A stretch of DNA of 41,648 nucleotides, taken from NCBI GenBank assembly GCA_018813065.1, contig JAHJCH010000336.1, forward strand, positions 1 through 41,648. Reading direction: 5' to 3'. Below the pieces are notes generated by a model. The model worked only from the letters and a program-made list of their open reading frames with translations, had not been told where the DNA came from and made no database searches. Positions 25,557 through 34,000 of the stretch are shown in pieces. Position 1 is the stretch's first letter. Each line of letters begins with the position of its first letter. A program made the position numbers and the translations under genes. Source of the stretch: Myxococcota bacterium (GTDB taxonomy: Bacteria > Myxococcota_A > Bradymonadia > UBA7976 > UBA1532).

Positions 25557-26930
25557 ATGGCGAAAACTCGGACGGTCTTTTGTTGCCAATCCTGTGGACA
25601 CAGCGCGCCGAAGTGGATGGGGCGCTGCCCCGCCTGTGAGGCGTGGGGCACGATGGAGGAGGAGGTTGAGGCGCCCAAGAGCAGCGCGGGCGGCAAGGGC
25701 CGAGGCGCGTTTGGCGCCATCACCAACAGCAAGCCTCAGCGGCTCAATGACATCGCCGAGTCCTCCATTCAGCGCAACTCCACGGGGATCGGCGAGCTGG
25801 ATCGCGTGCTGGGCGGCGGCCTCGTGCGCGGGGCGCTGGTCCTCGTCGGCGGCGATCCGGGGATCGGCAAGTCCACGCTGATGCTCCAAGCGGCGGACAA
25901 GATCGGGCTCTTGGGCGGGCGCGTGCTCTATGTCACCGGCGAGGAGTCCCCCGCGCAGACCAAGATGCGGGCGGTGCGGCTGGGGGCCACGGCCGAGGAG
26001 CTGTTCTTGGTGGCGGAGACGAGCATGGAGCGGGTGGAGCAGCACGTCGCCGAGATCAAGCCGCAGGTCTTGGTCATCGACTCTGTGCAGACGCTCTTCA
26101 CCGAGTCGGCCACGTCCACGCCCGGCAGCGTCAGTCAGCTGCGGGCGGTCACGGCGCGGCTGATGGTCTTGGCCAAGGGGCTGGAGATCAGCACCTTCCT
26201 CGTCGGGCACGTCACCAAGGACGGCAGCATCGCCGGGCCGAGGGTCTTGGAGCACATGGTGGACACGGTGCTCTACTTCCAGGGGCAGCGCGGCCACGCC
26301 TTCCGGGTGCTGCGGGCGATCAAGAACCGCTTTGGCTCCACCAATGAGATCGGCGCCTTTGAGATGCAGGGCAAGGGGCTGGTGGAGATCAAGAACCCCT
26401 CGGCCCTCTTCCTCGCCGAGCGGCTGGCGGGGGCCTCGGGCTCGGTGGTGGTCGCCAGCTTCGAGGGCACGCGGCCGATCCTCGTCGAGGTGCAGGCCCT
26501 GGTCAGCCCCACGCCCTATGGCACGCCCCGGCGCACGACGATGGGCGTCGATTCAGGGCGCGTGGCCCTGCTCTTGGCCGTGCTGGAGAAGAAGGCCGGC
26601 CTGGACGTGGGCGCCTCGGACACCTTCGTCAACGTGGCGGGGGGGATGCGGCTGGATGAGCCTGCGGTGGATCTGGCGGTGGTGGCGGCCTTGGCGTCGA
26701 GCCACATCGATCGGCCCGTGGACGCCGAGACGCTGGTGTTCGGCGAGGTGGGCTTGGGCGGCGAGGTCCGCGCGGTGGTGGCGGCGGACGCGCGCATCGC
26801 CGAGGCGCGCCAGCTGGGCTTTAAGCGGGTGATTATGCCCAAGAACAACCTCAAGCCAGAGGAGCCGATCGAGGGGATCTTGGTGGTGGGCGTGGAGAAG
26901 GTGGAGGAGATGCTCGACGCGCTGTTCTAG
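25557..26930 (+). CDS. radA: DNA repair protein RadA
   Basis: This 457-residue RadA (Sms) is a RecA-like ATPase that drives branch migration in recombination. It has an N-terminal C4 zinc finger (CCQSCG ... CPACEAWG), Walker A GGDPGIGKST, the RadA signature KNRFGSTNE and a C-terminal Lon-like domain (VFGEVGLGGEVRAV). The length is typical. The start at 25557 has AGGAG about 8 bases upstream. It is divergent from the giant lipoprotein gene. The TAG stop is followed within 6 bases by a long imperfect hairpin. Confidence 0.97.
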   Translation: MAKTRTVFCCQSCGHSAPKWMGRCPACEAWGTMEEEVEAPKSSAGGKGRGAFGAITNSKPQRLNDIAESSIQRNSTGIGELDRVLGGGLVRGALVLVGGDPGIGKSTLMLQAADKIGLLGGRVLYVTGEESPAQTKMRAVRLGATAEELFLVAETSMERVEQHVAEIKPQVLVIDSVQTLFTESATSTPGSVSQLRAVTARLMVLAKGLEISTFLVGHVTKDGSIAGPRVLEHMVDTVLYFQGQRGHAFRVLRAIKNRFGSTNEIGAFEMQGKGLVEIKNPSALFLAERLAGASGSVVVASFEGTRPILVEVQALVSPTPYGTPRRTTMGVDSGRVALLLAVLEKKAGLDVGASDTFVNVAGGMRLDEPAVDLAVVAALASSHIDRPVDAETLVFGEVGLGGEVRAVVAADARIAEARQLGFKRVIMPKNNLKPEEPIEGILVVGVEKVEEMLDALF

Positions 26931-26936
26931 GTCGTA

Positions 26937-26994
26937 AACAACAGACAAACGTCAGGTGTTTTAATCGGTAACACTAGACGTCTGTCGCTTTGTT
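26937..26994 (+). terminator. Long imperfect hairpin after radA
   Basis: Two arms of about 24 bases (26937-26960 and 26970-26994) pair over roughly 20 positions, around the 9-base loop ttaatcggt. The inner stem includes GTGTT/AACAC and CGTC...GACG. It begins 6 bases after the radA stop and is poorer in GC than its surroundings. No clear T-run follows, so it may be a terminator of an unusual kind or a small mobile-element remnant. Confidence 0.4.
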
Positions 26995-27084
26995 GGCCGC
27001 CAAACGCAATCTCCTTGGGCCATCCTTCACGCCGAGAGGCTCGCCGAGGCACCTTCGCCTCGAAGCCGATCCGCCGATGCCGAG

Positions 27085-27113
27085 TTGACGACCTCGCCAA
27101 CGCGCCCTATAAA
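27085..27113 (+). promoter_or_regulatory. Sigma70-type promoter for the FGE-like gene
   Basis: TTGACG (27085-27090) and TATAAA (27108-27113) are separated by exactly 17 bp, close to the bacterial consensus and rare in DNA of this composition. Transcription would start near 27120, giving a leader of about 155 nt before the ATG at 27278. Confidence 0.55.
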
Positions 27114-27277
27114 GAGCACCCCGTCTGAGGCGTCAACCTCCTCAGCTGAGGCCCTTTCGAGAAACCCAGAGCAATTGATGTCACCTGAGGGGTGTGGTGC
27201 GCCCGCCCGCCAGGTCAACGTGGCCCTTTGGGCCCTGCTCGGCCCGCGCTCATGTGCGGAGATTGGGGTTTCGCTCG

Positions 27278-28138
27278 ATGACTCAGCTGCTCACCTTCCC
27301 GGCTTGGCGGACGCTCTCCCCCGAGATGATCTCGATCCCCGCAGGCGACGTGGTCCTCAAGCGCAAGCAGCGCCCGTTCCCCGAGATCGACTACACCGAT
27401 CACCAGATCCACGTCGATGCGTTCGAGTTGATGAGCATGCCCGTGACGCAGTGGCTCTACGAAGCGCTGATGGGCGAGAACCCGAGCACCTTCGCGGGCC
27501 TCGATCACCCCGTCGAGAGCATGAGCTACTTCGAGGCCATCAAGCTCTGTAACCGCGTGTCGGAGATCCACGGCTTCGAGCCGCACTACATCATCATGCC
27601 AGGGCGGGTCGTCATCAAAAGGGCGTCCAATGGCTTCAGGCTGCCGACCGTCACCGAGTACGAGTACGTCTACAAGAGGGACGGGTTTATCTACGGCGAG
27701 CGGGTGGACCTTGAGATGGCGATCGCCTTCGGCGCGACCTTGGGGCATTACGCTTGGTTCAATGAGAACTCGGACGGATGGACCTCCCCCGTGGGGCAGA
27801 AGGGCTGCTTCCACCTCACCGGGCTCTTCGATCTCTATGGGAACGTCTCGGAGCTGACTGAGGCGAACTTCAGCCTCAGCCACTTCGAGCCGGGGAGCGG
27901 CGAGGTGATGTTCATGGGTGACGGGATCTTCGCGATGTCCCAGGGCTCCAGCTTCCTCAGCACGTGGGAGGAGGTCCTCACCCAGCGCTACTTCTTCCAT
28001 ATGGAGGCGCGTTGGGAGGCGACGGGGTTTCGGCTGGCGCGGACCCCCACGCGCCTTGGCGGTTCGGAGGAGTCGCTTGACCTTGGCCTAGATCAGCGGC
28101 CCTTACGCTCGCTCTGGGACTTCATCACTGAGCGATAG
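27278..28138 (+). CDS. Formylglycine-generating-enzyme-like (SUMF1/FGE-sulfatase domain) protein
   Basis: This 286-residue protein carries an FGE-sulfatase domain: MISIPAGDVV, then PVTQWLYEALMGENPSTF, DHPVESMSYFEAIKLCN, NGFRLPTVTEYEY, LFDLYGNVSEL and GFRLARTP. True FGE enzymes oxidise a cysteine of sulfatases to formylglycine. Many bacterial relatives do other jobs, including ergothioneine-type chemistry or binding. The active-site cysteine pair of FGE is not evident near the C-terminus, so this is probably a non-canonical member. No sulfatase gene is nearby. The ATG at 27278 is chosen because homology starts just after it; its Shine-Dalgarno is weak. The 3' end overlaps rsgA by 46 bp. Confidence 0.82.
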   Translation: MTQLLTFPAWRTLSPEMISIPAGDVVLKRKQRPFPEIDYTDHQIHVDAFELMSMPVTQWLYEALMGENPSTFAGLDHPVESMSYFEAIKLCNRVSEIHGFEPHYIIMPGRVVIKRASNGFRLPTVTEYEYVYKRDGFIYGERVDLEMAIAFGATLGHYAWFNENSDGWTSPVGQKGCFHLTGLFDLYGNVSELTEANFSLSHFEPGSGEVMFMGDGIFAMSQGSSFLSTWEEVLTQRYFFHMEARWEATGFRLARTPTRLGGSEESLDLGLDQRPLRSLWDFITER

Positions 28139-29148
28139 AGGCGCGCGCGCGCGCGCTCTGCCCCGCGACGGGCGGCCTCGTCGCGCCGCAGCGCCGCGCT
28201 GGCCAGCTCGCGGCTGAGCTTGCGCTGGCTCTCCAGCCGCGCGGCGTCCAACGCGCCCGAGGCCACCGCCGCTAAGACCGCGCAGCCCGGCTCATCGACG
28301 TGGCCGCAGTCTCTAAAGCGGCAACCCTGCGCCAGCGCGTAGATGTCGGCGAAGACCCCCTCATCGTCGCCCGCCCACAGCCCCAGCTCGCGCATCCCGG
28401 GTGTGTCCAAGAGCAAGCCGCCGCCAGGCAGCGGGATCAAGGCGCGGGCGGTGGTGGTGTGGCACCCTCGGCCATCGCGGGCGCGCACGGCGTTGGTCGC
28501 CAAGCGCGGCTCACCCAGCAGCGCGTTGATCAGCGAGGACTTGCCCACCCCCGATGAGCCCACCAGCGCGACGGTCTGCCCCGCGTGGATGTCAGGGCGC
28601 AGGGCCTGGCAGCCCTCCGCCGTCTCCGCGGAGGTGAGCCGCACCGGCACGTCCAGCGCGGCGAGCTGCGCCAAATGAGCGGCGGGGTCCTCGATCAGAT
28701 CGAGCTTGTTGAGCACGAGGATGATCCGCGCCCCTGAGCCCTCAAGGGCCACCAGATAGCGCTCGATTCGGCGCGGATTAAAGTCATGGTCGAGCCCCAC
28801 CACGACAAAGACCGTGTCGATGTTGGCGGCCACCACCTGAGGCCGCGCCCGGCGCCCCGCCGCGCGACGCGTGAACACCGAGGCGCGGGGCAGGACGTGC
28901 TCGATCAAGGCGAGGTCATCGAGGGGCCGGGCCGCGACCCAGTCGCCCACGGCGGGCAGCGCGTCCTCATCGGCGTTAAAGAGGAGGCGGCCCGTCACGC
29001 GGGCCTCGCCCACGGCGCCGCCCATCAGCTCAAGCCGCTCGCCGCGCGCGGCGGTGACGCGGGCGGGGCGGAGGTCGGGGCTCAGGTTGAGATCAGCAAA
29101 AGCCGCTTCGAGTCGGGCGTTCCAGCCCAGGGATGAGAGATCAGACAA
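28093..29148 (-). CDS. rsgA: Ribosome small-subunit-dependent GTPase A
   Basis: This 351-residue RsgA (YjeQ) matures the 30S subunit. An N-terminal OB-fold precedes a circularly permuted GTPase domain, with NKLDL (G4) before GSSGVGKSSLINALLG (G1) and DTPGMREL (G3). A C-terminal zinc motif has Cys and His in CRFRDCGHVDEPGC. The start is a TTG at 29148, with GGAG 7 bases upstream and the homologous MSDLSSLGWN following. It lies downstream of priA on the same strand, 267 bp away, and converges with the FGE-like gene. Confidence 0.96.
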   Translation of the reverse strand: MSDLSSLGWNARLEAAFADLNLSPDLRPARVTAARGERLELMGGAVGEARVTGRLLFNADEDALPAVGDWVAARPLDDLALIEHVLPRASVFTRRAAGRRARPQVVAANIDTVFVVVGLDHDFNPRRIERYLVALEGSGARIILVLNKLDLIEDPAAHLAQLAALDVPVRLTSAETAEGCQALRPDIHAGQTVALVGSSGVGKSSLINALLGEPRLATNAVRARDGRGCHTTTARALIPLPGGGLLLDTPGMRELGLWAGDDEGVFADIYALAQGCRFRDCGHVDEPGCAVLAAVASGALDAARLESQRKLSRELASAALRRDEAARRGAERARARLYRSVMKSQSERKGR

Positions 29149-29162
29149 GATCGGGCTCCAGC

Positions 29163-29181
29163 GCGCCCAAGGCTTGGGCGC
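29163..29181 (-). promoter_or_regulatory. Inverted repeat abutting the rsgA ribosome-binding site
   Basis: The sequence gcgcccaag-g-cttgggcgc is a perfect 9-bp inverted repeat around one base. It lies 3 bases upstream of the GGAG (complement of 29156-29159) used by the rsgA TTG start. As RNA it would form a tight GC hairpin next to the ribosome site. As DNA it could be an operator. No function is proven. Confidence 0.35.
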
Positions 29182-29242
29182 ACGAAGGGTGTCAGCGTAC
29201 CAAAGGAGGTCGCGGGGCCGTCGTGCGCTGGAGCAGGGGCGA

Positions 29243-29296
29243 TCAGCGCGCGCGTCGGCCCAAGGTGAGGGGGCGTTGGCGGTTGAGCGCAGTCAT
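29243..29296 (-). CDS. Possible 17-residue leader peptide or small protein
   Basis: An ATG at 29296 follows AAGGAGG by 4 bases, the best Shine-Dalgarno in this region. It opens an 18-codon frame encoding MTALNRQRPLTLGRRAR, a strongly basic peptide. It sits between priA and rsgA on their strand, 94 bp upstream of the rsgA start. It could be a leader peptide, a small protein, or the relic of a longer gene. The frame is so short that chance cannot be excluded. Confidence 0.3.
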   Translation of the reverse strand: MTALNRQRPLTLGRRAR

Positions 29297-29415
29297 CAAG
29301 CCTCCTTGGCTCCGCGATCACGCCGGGAGCCTCAATCAAAGAGCGTCGTTGGAGAAGTGGGCGGGGTGAAGATACGCGCCCTGCCCAATGACATCAAGGG
29401 CGCGCGGCGCGCCGC

Positions 29416-31815
29416 TCAGAGGAAGTCATAGGGATCGACGTCTACGATCAGCGACGCCTCCCCCGCGCTGTCCAGATCTGCGGTCAAGACGGCCTCCACC
29501 AGCCGGTGCAGGATGGGCCGGTGTGTCGCCGTCAAGAGCATCGCCCAGCGGGCGCGGCGGCGCAGGCGCTCGATGGGCGCTGGCGCTGGCCCGCGCACGC
29601 GCCACGTCAAGTCATTGGCCCCCGCCACCTCGATCACCTGGGTCGTCGCCCGCGCCAGGCGCGCCACCTCCTCGGCATCGACGCCCTGAAAACGAAATGA
29701 GACGGCGTAGTGGAAGGGCGGGTAGCCCTGCACGCGGCGCCACACCAGCTCCTGCTGGGCGAAACCCTCCGTGTCATGCGCCGCCACCGACTGTAGACAG
29801 AAGTGCTGAGGGTCCCAGGTCTGGATCAGCACGCGCCCAGGCCGATCCGCCCGCCCCGCCCGCCCCGCCACCTGCGTCAAGAGCTGAAACGTGCGCTCCG
29901 CTGAGCGGAAATCAGGGAACTTGAGCGCCGCGTCGGCGGCGAGGACCCCCACGCAGGTGACCTTGGGGAAGTCATGGCCCTTGGTGACCATCTGCGTGCC
30001 CACCAAGATGTCCAATTCCCCCTCGCGCATCTGCGCGATCAGCGTCTCCAGCTTGCGCCCCGTCGCCGTGTCGCGATCCATCCGCGCCACGCGGGCGTTG
30101 GGGTAGAGCCGCCGCAGCGACTCCTCCACGCGCTCCGTGCCCTGGCCGGGGATCTCCAGCTTCGTCCCCCGGCAGCGTGGGCAAATCTCCGGGCGCGGGC
30201 GGATCAGATCGCAGTAGTGACAGCGCAGTTGGCGGTTATGGGCGTGCCAGGTCATGGAGATGGCGCAGTTGGGGCAGTGGAGCACCTCGCCGCAGCTGGC
30301 GCAGAGCACCACGTTGCTGTAACCCCGGCGGTTGAGGAAGAGGATGGCCTGCTCCCCCCGCGCCAGGGTGCGCGTCAGCGCCTCGCGCAGCGGCGGCGAG
30401 AACAGCGGCTCATCCGGGGTCGGGGGCTGATCGCGCAGATCCACGAGATCGACGACCGGTAAGCCGCTCTGAGTGGGCCGCTCGGTGAGCAGGAGCCGCT
30501 GGAGCTTGCCTTGAGCGACGTTGTGGACGCTCTCCATCGAGGGCGTCGCTGATCCCAAGACCACCACGGCGCCCTCCCGCAGCCCTCGGGCGAGGGCCAT
30601 GTCCCGCCCCTGATAGCGCACGCCATCGCCTTGCTTAAAGGACGGATCGTGCTCCTCATCGACGATGATCAGCCCCAAGCCCTCGACGGGCGCGAAGACC
30701 CCCGAGCGGGCGCCGATGATCACCCGCACGTCGCCTCGGTGAATGCGCCGCCACTCGTCAAAGCGGGCGCCTGCGCTGAGGCCGCTGTGCAGCACGGCGA
30801 TGGCGTCGCCGAGGCGGGCGCGGAAGCGGCGGACGAGCTGGGGCGTCAAGGCGATCTCGGGCACGAGCACCAGCGCGCTGAGGCCACGGGCGAGCGCGTC
30901 GGTGATGACGCTGAGGTAGACCTCGGTCTTACCGCTGCCCGTCACGCCGTGGAGGAGGAAGCCAGCGAAGCCGCGCGCGGCGGAGATGGCCTCCACGGCG
31001 GCGCGCTGCTGGGCCGTCAAGGTGGGGGGCGTGTCACGGGCGACGGGCTCACCGAAGAAGGGATCACGCAGGACCTCCACCCTCTCCTCTACGGCGGCGC
31101 CCTCCTCGATGAGCTGGCGCAGGTGTGGCCCGGCGTTCTTAAACGCCTCGTGGATCAGGCTGGTCCGTGTGCAGCCTCGAAGCGCCAGCCAGGCGTGGAT
31201 CTCATCGCGCTTAAGGGCGCGCCCCCCCGGCCCTCGCGGCGCCTCGGGGGGGGGGCGCGTCGCCCGCAAGGCCCGCTCATTGCGCACCTCGACCTTCGGC
31301 CCCTCCACGATCTGCTCGCGCTCAATCCAGCCCTCGGCGGCCCACTGGCGCAGGCGCGCGTCGGAGGGGCGTGGGTCGAGGGCCTCGGGGGGCAGCGCCC
31401 CGCCCGCCATGGCGATGGCGTCGAGGGCGCGCTGAAGGGCGTGGGGGAGCTTGCCCTTGACCGTCCGCGACTTCTTGGTGATCCGCAGCACCCACACGCC
31501 CTTGCCGCTTGTCCCTGGTGGATGGGCGGCGCGCAGCACCTCGCCGATGGGGGCGTGATAGTACTCGGCGATCCAGCGCAGGAAGGCCAGCAGCGTGGGC
31601 GAGAAGAGCGGCGCGTCGTCGATCACCTCGATGATGGGGCTGAGACGGACGCCGGGCGGGGGTGGGGCATCAACGCTGAGCGCGTAGCCGATGAGCTTGC
31701 GGTGGGCGAAGCGCACCAAGACCCGCGCGCCGGGCTGAGGCTGTGGATCTTCGGGGGGGGGCGCGTAGTGAAAGGTGCGCCGCAGCGGGACCGGGACGGC
31801 CACCTCGATGGACAT
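29416..31815 (-). CDS. priA: Primosomal protein N' (replication restart helicase PriA)
   Basis: This 799-residue superfamily-2 3'-5' DNA helicase restarts stalled replication forks. The N-terminal DNA-binding part (VPVPLRRTFHYAPP) is followed by the helicase core with Walker A GVTGSGKTEVYL and DEEH box VDEEHDPSFKQ. A zinc-binding insert has paired cysteines (CASCGEVLHCPNC ... CHYCDLIRPRPEICPRC), and motifs V and VI follow (GTQMVTKGHDFP, QVAGRAGRADRPGRV). The length is typical, about 730-800. It precedes rsgA on the same strand with a 267-bp gap holding a possible small ORF. Confidence 0.97.
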   Translation of the reverse strand: MSIEVAVPVPLRRTFHYAPPPEDPQPQPGARVLVRFAHRKLIGYALSVDAPPPPGVRLSPIIEVIDDAPLFSPTLLAFLRWIAEYYHAPIGEVLRAAHPPGTSGKGVWVLRITKKSRTVKGKLPHALQRALDAIAMAGGALPPEALDPRPSDARLRQWAAEGWIEREQIVEGPKVEVRNERALRATRPPPEAPRGPGGRALKRDEIHAWLALRGCTRTSLIHEAFKNAGPHLRQLIEEGAAVEERVEVLRDPFFGEPVARDTPPTLTAQQRAAVEAISAARGFAGFLLHGVTGSGKTEVYLSVITDALARGLSALVLVPEIALTPQLVRRFRARLGDAIAVLHSGLSAGARFDEWRRIHRGDVRVIIGARSGVFAPVEGLGLIIVDEEHDPSFKQGDGVRYQGRDMALARGLREGAVVVLGSATPSMESVHNVAQGKLQRLLLTERPTQSGLPVVDLVDLRDQPPTPDEPLFSPPLREALTRTLARGEQAILFLNRRGYSNVVLCASCGEVLHCPNCAISMTWHAHNRQLRCHYCDLIRPRPEICPRCRGTKLEIPGQGTERVEESLRRLYPNARVARMDRDTATGRKLETLIAQMREGELDILVGTQMVTKGHDFPKVTCVGVLAADAALKFPDFRSAERTFQLLTQVAGRAGRADRPGRVLIQTWDPQHFCLQSVAAHDTEGFAQQELVWRRVQGYPPFHYAVSFRFQGVDAEEVARLARATTQVIEVAGANDLTWRVRGPAPAPIERLRRRARWAMLLTATHRPILHRLVEAVLTADLDSAGEASLIVDVDPYDFL

Positions 31816-31972
31816 GCTCTACTCTATCGCTTCTGTTGGGGCCTCGAATTTGGCGTCAACGCCGAGGAACCTCAAGCCCTATCTTCTCAGCCTCGTGGCC
31901 TGATCAGCTCGATTGACAGCGCCTCGCTTGATCCCTTCAGCTGAGCCCCCAACCACCACGAAGGTGCTCAAG

Positions 31973-32839
31973 ATGCTCCACCTCCTCTTGCTCCTCAGCT
32001 GGCACACCGTCGAGGCCCCCGCCGAGGGGCCGAGCGAGGCCATCGGGGGCTACAGCGCCGGCTGCCTCATCGGCGGGGTGGCCGCCCCCGCCAGCGGCCC
32101 TGGCTTTGAGGTCATCCGTCGGCAACGGCGGCGTTACTTCGCCCATCCCACGCTCCTGACCTGGCTGGAGGGCTTCGGCGCGCGGATCGTCGAGGCCAAG
32201 CAGCCCCCGATCTTGGTCGGCGACATGGCCCAGGCGCGCGGCGGGCGGATGCCGCGCGGGCACCGCAGCCACCAGAGCGGCTTGGACGTGGATCTATGGT
32301 TCACGGCGCCCAAGGCGCGGCGCGGTGAGGATCAAAGCTTCGCCTCGATGGTCACGGCGCGTGAGACGATCTCCAAGGCCTGGGGGCCGCTCCAAGCGCA
32401 GCGCTTAGCCTGGGCGGCGGCCTCGCCAGAGGTGGCGCGGGTCTTCGTCAACTGGGTGATCAAGCGTCACCTCTGCGCGACCCAGCCCGACGCGCCTTGG
32501 CTGGGCAAGATCCGCCCTTGGTTTGGGCATGATCGCCACTTCCATGTGCGCCTGCGCTGCCCCGAGGGCAGCCCCGACTGTGAGGATCAGCCGCTCGTGG
32601 AGGGCTCAGGCTGCGGGGAGGAGGCTTGGTTCTCCCGCGCAGAGGTGCTCAAGCGTAAGCGCAACCCGCCGCCGCCGCCGCCAAAGCCCGCCCAGGCCAA
32701 GCGTGGCCGCCCCGCGCGCTGCCAGGCGGTCCTGCGCGCCGCCCCCCAGGCGAAAAAAACCAAGGCTCAGCCCGCCAAGCGCACGCCCGCCAAGTCCAAA
32801 CCCGCCAAACGCACGCCCGCCAAGCAGGAGAAGCGGTGA
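31973..32839 (+). CDS. mepA: Penicillin-insensitive murein endopeptidase (M74, MepA-like) with Lys-rich tail
   Basis: This 288-residue protein is exported by a signal peptide (MLHLLLLLSW...). It has the MepA zinc motifs GHRSHQSGLDVDLWF and HDRHFHVRL and would cleave D-Ala-mDAP cross-links in peptidoglycan. Several cysteines (DCEDQ, GCGEE) suit a disulfide-bonded periplasmic enzyme. The start at 31973 has GAAGG about 8 bases upstream; the earlier ATG is not followed by a signal peptide. After the catalytic domain there is an unusual tail of about 60 residues, rich in Lys, Pro and Ala (PAKRTPAKSKPAKRTPAK), which may bind anionic wall or surface polymers. Its TGA overlaps the next gene's ATG. 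Confidence 0.9.
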   Translation: MLHLLLLLSWHTVEAPAEGPSEAIGGYSAGCLIGGVAAPASGPGFEVIRRQRRRYFAHPTLLTWLEGFGARIVEAKQPPILVGDMAQARGGRMPRGHRSHQSGLDVDLWFTAPKARRGEDQSFASMVTARETISKAWGPLQAQRLAWAAASPEVARVFVNWVIKRHLCATQPDAPWLGKIRPWFGHDRHFHVRLRCPEGSPDCEDQPLVEGSGCGEEAWFSRAEVLKRKRNPPPPPPKPAQAKRGRPARCQAVLRAAPQAKKTKAQPAKRTPAKSKPAKRTPAKQEKR

Positions 32840-33144
32840 TGGGGGCGCGTGAGCGGGCCTTGAACGCGCTGCTGAGCGTCGCCAGCGCGCAGATCACCCT
32901 CGCGGCGGTTCAACGCGCCTCGGCGGCGCGCGCCCGAGGGCGTCGCTGGGTCGATGATCGGCTGCGGTTGTTCTTTGAAGAGGCGGGCGTGGCCTCAGGG
33001 CGGGATCTGGCGCGCGTGGAGGCGGAGATATTTGAGATTCGCTTGACGCTCCAGGCGCTTGAGGCGCGGCTCACGCCCGCTGAAGGCGCAGCGCCCAGCG
33101 CCCCCAAAGCAGGAGCAGGAGCCCCACCATCACCGCCGTCTTGA
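32839..33144 (+). CDS. Small hypothetical protein with coiled-coil region
   Basis: This 101-residue protein is coupled to the mepA-like gene by a one-base stop/start overlap (TGATG). The first 75 residues are Ala/Arg-rich and helical (ALNALLSVASAQITLAAVQRAS, ARVEAEIFEIRLTLQALEARL), compatible with a coiled coil of the phasin-like kind. A low-complexity Pro/Ala/Ser tail follows. I assign no function. Its 3' end overlaps the convergent gene at 33071-34000 by 74 bp. Confidence 0.6.
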   Translation: MGARERALNALLSVASAQITLAAVQRASAARARGRRWVDDRLRLFFEEAGVASGRDLARVEAEIFEIRLTLQALEARLTPAEGAAPSAPKAGAGAPPSPPS

Positions 33145-34000
33145 TCCCAAAGAGATCCCCCAGGTTTACACCTCGGGGCGGGGCCATATCGGGGGGGGGG
33201 CCACGCCCCACGAAGGCGCCATCTGTGTCCACCGAGAACCGCGCCTCATCGCTGAGGTCAACGGAGATCAACAACGCGCCCTCCCGCAGCCGAAAGCGGA
33301 TCTGATCGGCGCCGATCTCCAACCCCGCCGCCTTAAAGCGCGCCTCCAGCGCGGCCTTGCCTTGGCGCTGCACCCCCTGGAGCTGCGTGAGGTTCTTCGA
33401 CTCAAGCCACAGCCCCAGCTTGGGCTCCTCATTGAGCCGCTGGGCCTCCTCCAGCGTAATCTCATAGGCGCGTCGCAGCGTCGCCGTGGTGTCCGCCTCG
33501 CTCCACAAGAGGGGGGCGAAGGCGATGAGGGCGTAGAGCGCCAAGATCACCCCGCTCGCCTTCAGCGGCGGGCCGTGATCGACGGCCTGGGCGACGCGAG
33601 GGCGCTTGAGCTTGAGCGGCGGGGCGTCGGCGGGCGCGGGGATCGCCGCCGTGGGCGTGGCGGGCGCGGCCTCCGTCAATGGCGCGGGCGCCGAGGCCGC
33701 CGCGCGGTTGACCGGGATGGCCCGCTTGGGGTGGCTGGCGCGGCGATCAAGCTTGCGTCGGGCTTGGCCGATCATCCCCGACTCAAGGCTATCCTGCCTC
33801 GGCAGCCCGCGCGCGGGCGTCGGGCGAAGCGGCGCGCGGCTGTTCTCCTCGCTCGGAGAGGGCCTCGGCGGCGCGCGGCGCCGGGGGGGGGCGACGCTGG
33901 GGCCTTCCTCTCCGGCCTTACGTTGAAGGTGCGCGCCCCACGCCGCCGAGGCGCTGGGCTTCTCCTCTCCAGGCTTCCTCGATATGGGCACCTTGCTCAC
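33071..34000 (-). CDS. Two-TM membrane protein with long disordered N-terminus
   Basis: This 309-residue protein of unknown family starts at GTG 34000. AAGGAG is 4 bases upstream, and the GTGA overlaps the stop of the Cys-rich lipoprotein gene. Residues 1-140 are basic, Pro/Ala-rich and probably disordered. A transmembrane helix (ASGVILALYALIAFAPLLW) then leads to a periplasmic domain of about 110 residues (ITLEEAQRLNEEPKLGLWL ... LISVDLSDEARFSVDTDG), and a second helix lies at the C-terminus (AVMVGLLLLLWGRWAL). It is the last gene of the VOC-SppA-lipoprotein cluster. Confidence 0.7.
   Translation of the reverse strand: MSKVPISRKPGEEKPSASAAWGAHLQRKAGEEGPSVAPPRRRAPPRPSPSEENSRAPLRPTPARGLPRQDSLESGMIGQARRKLDRRASHPKRAIPVNRAAASAPAPLTEAAPATPTAAIPAPADAPPLKLKRPRVAQAVDHGPPLKASGVILALYALIAFAPLLWSEADTTATLRRAYEITLEEAQRLNEEPKLGLWLESKNLTQLQGVQRQGKAALEARFKAAGLEIGADQIRFRLREGALLISVDLSDEARFSVDTDGAFVGRGPPPDMAPPRGVNLGDLFGIKTAVMVGLLLLLWGRWALRLQRA

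Larger units (their letters stand above)
26931..27277. other. Intergenic region between radA and the FGE-like gene
   Basis: This gap of about 350 bp holds the hairpin at 26937-26994 and a sigma70-type promoter at 27085-27113. Short open frames cross it on both strands, but none has a ribosome-binding site or recognisable composition. The part from 27120 to 27277 would be the untranslated leader of the next gene. Confidence 0.6.

Noticed and set aside
26937..26994. Hairpin after radA as an integron attC site
   Set aside because: The core-site sequences (RYYYAAC and GTTRRRY) are not convincingly present, and no integrase or cassette array is seen.
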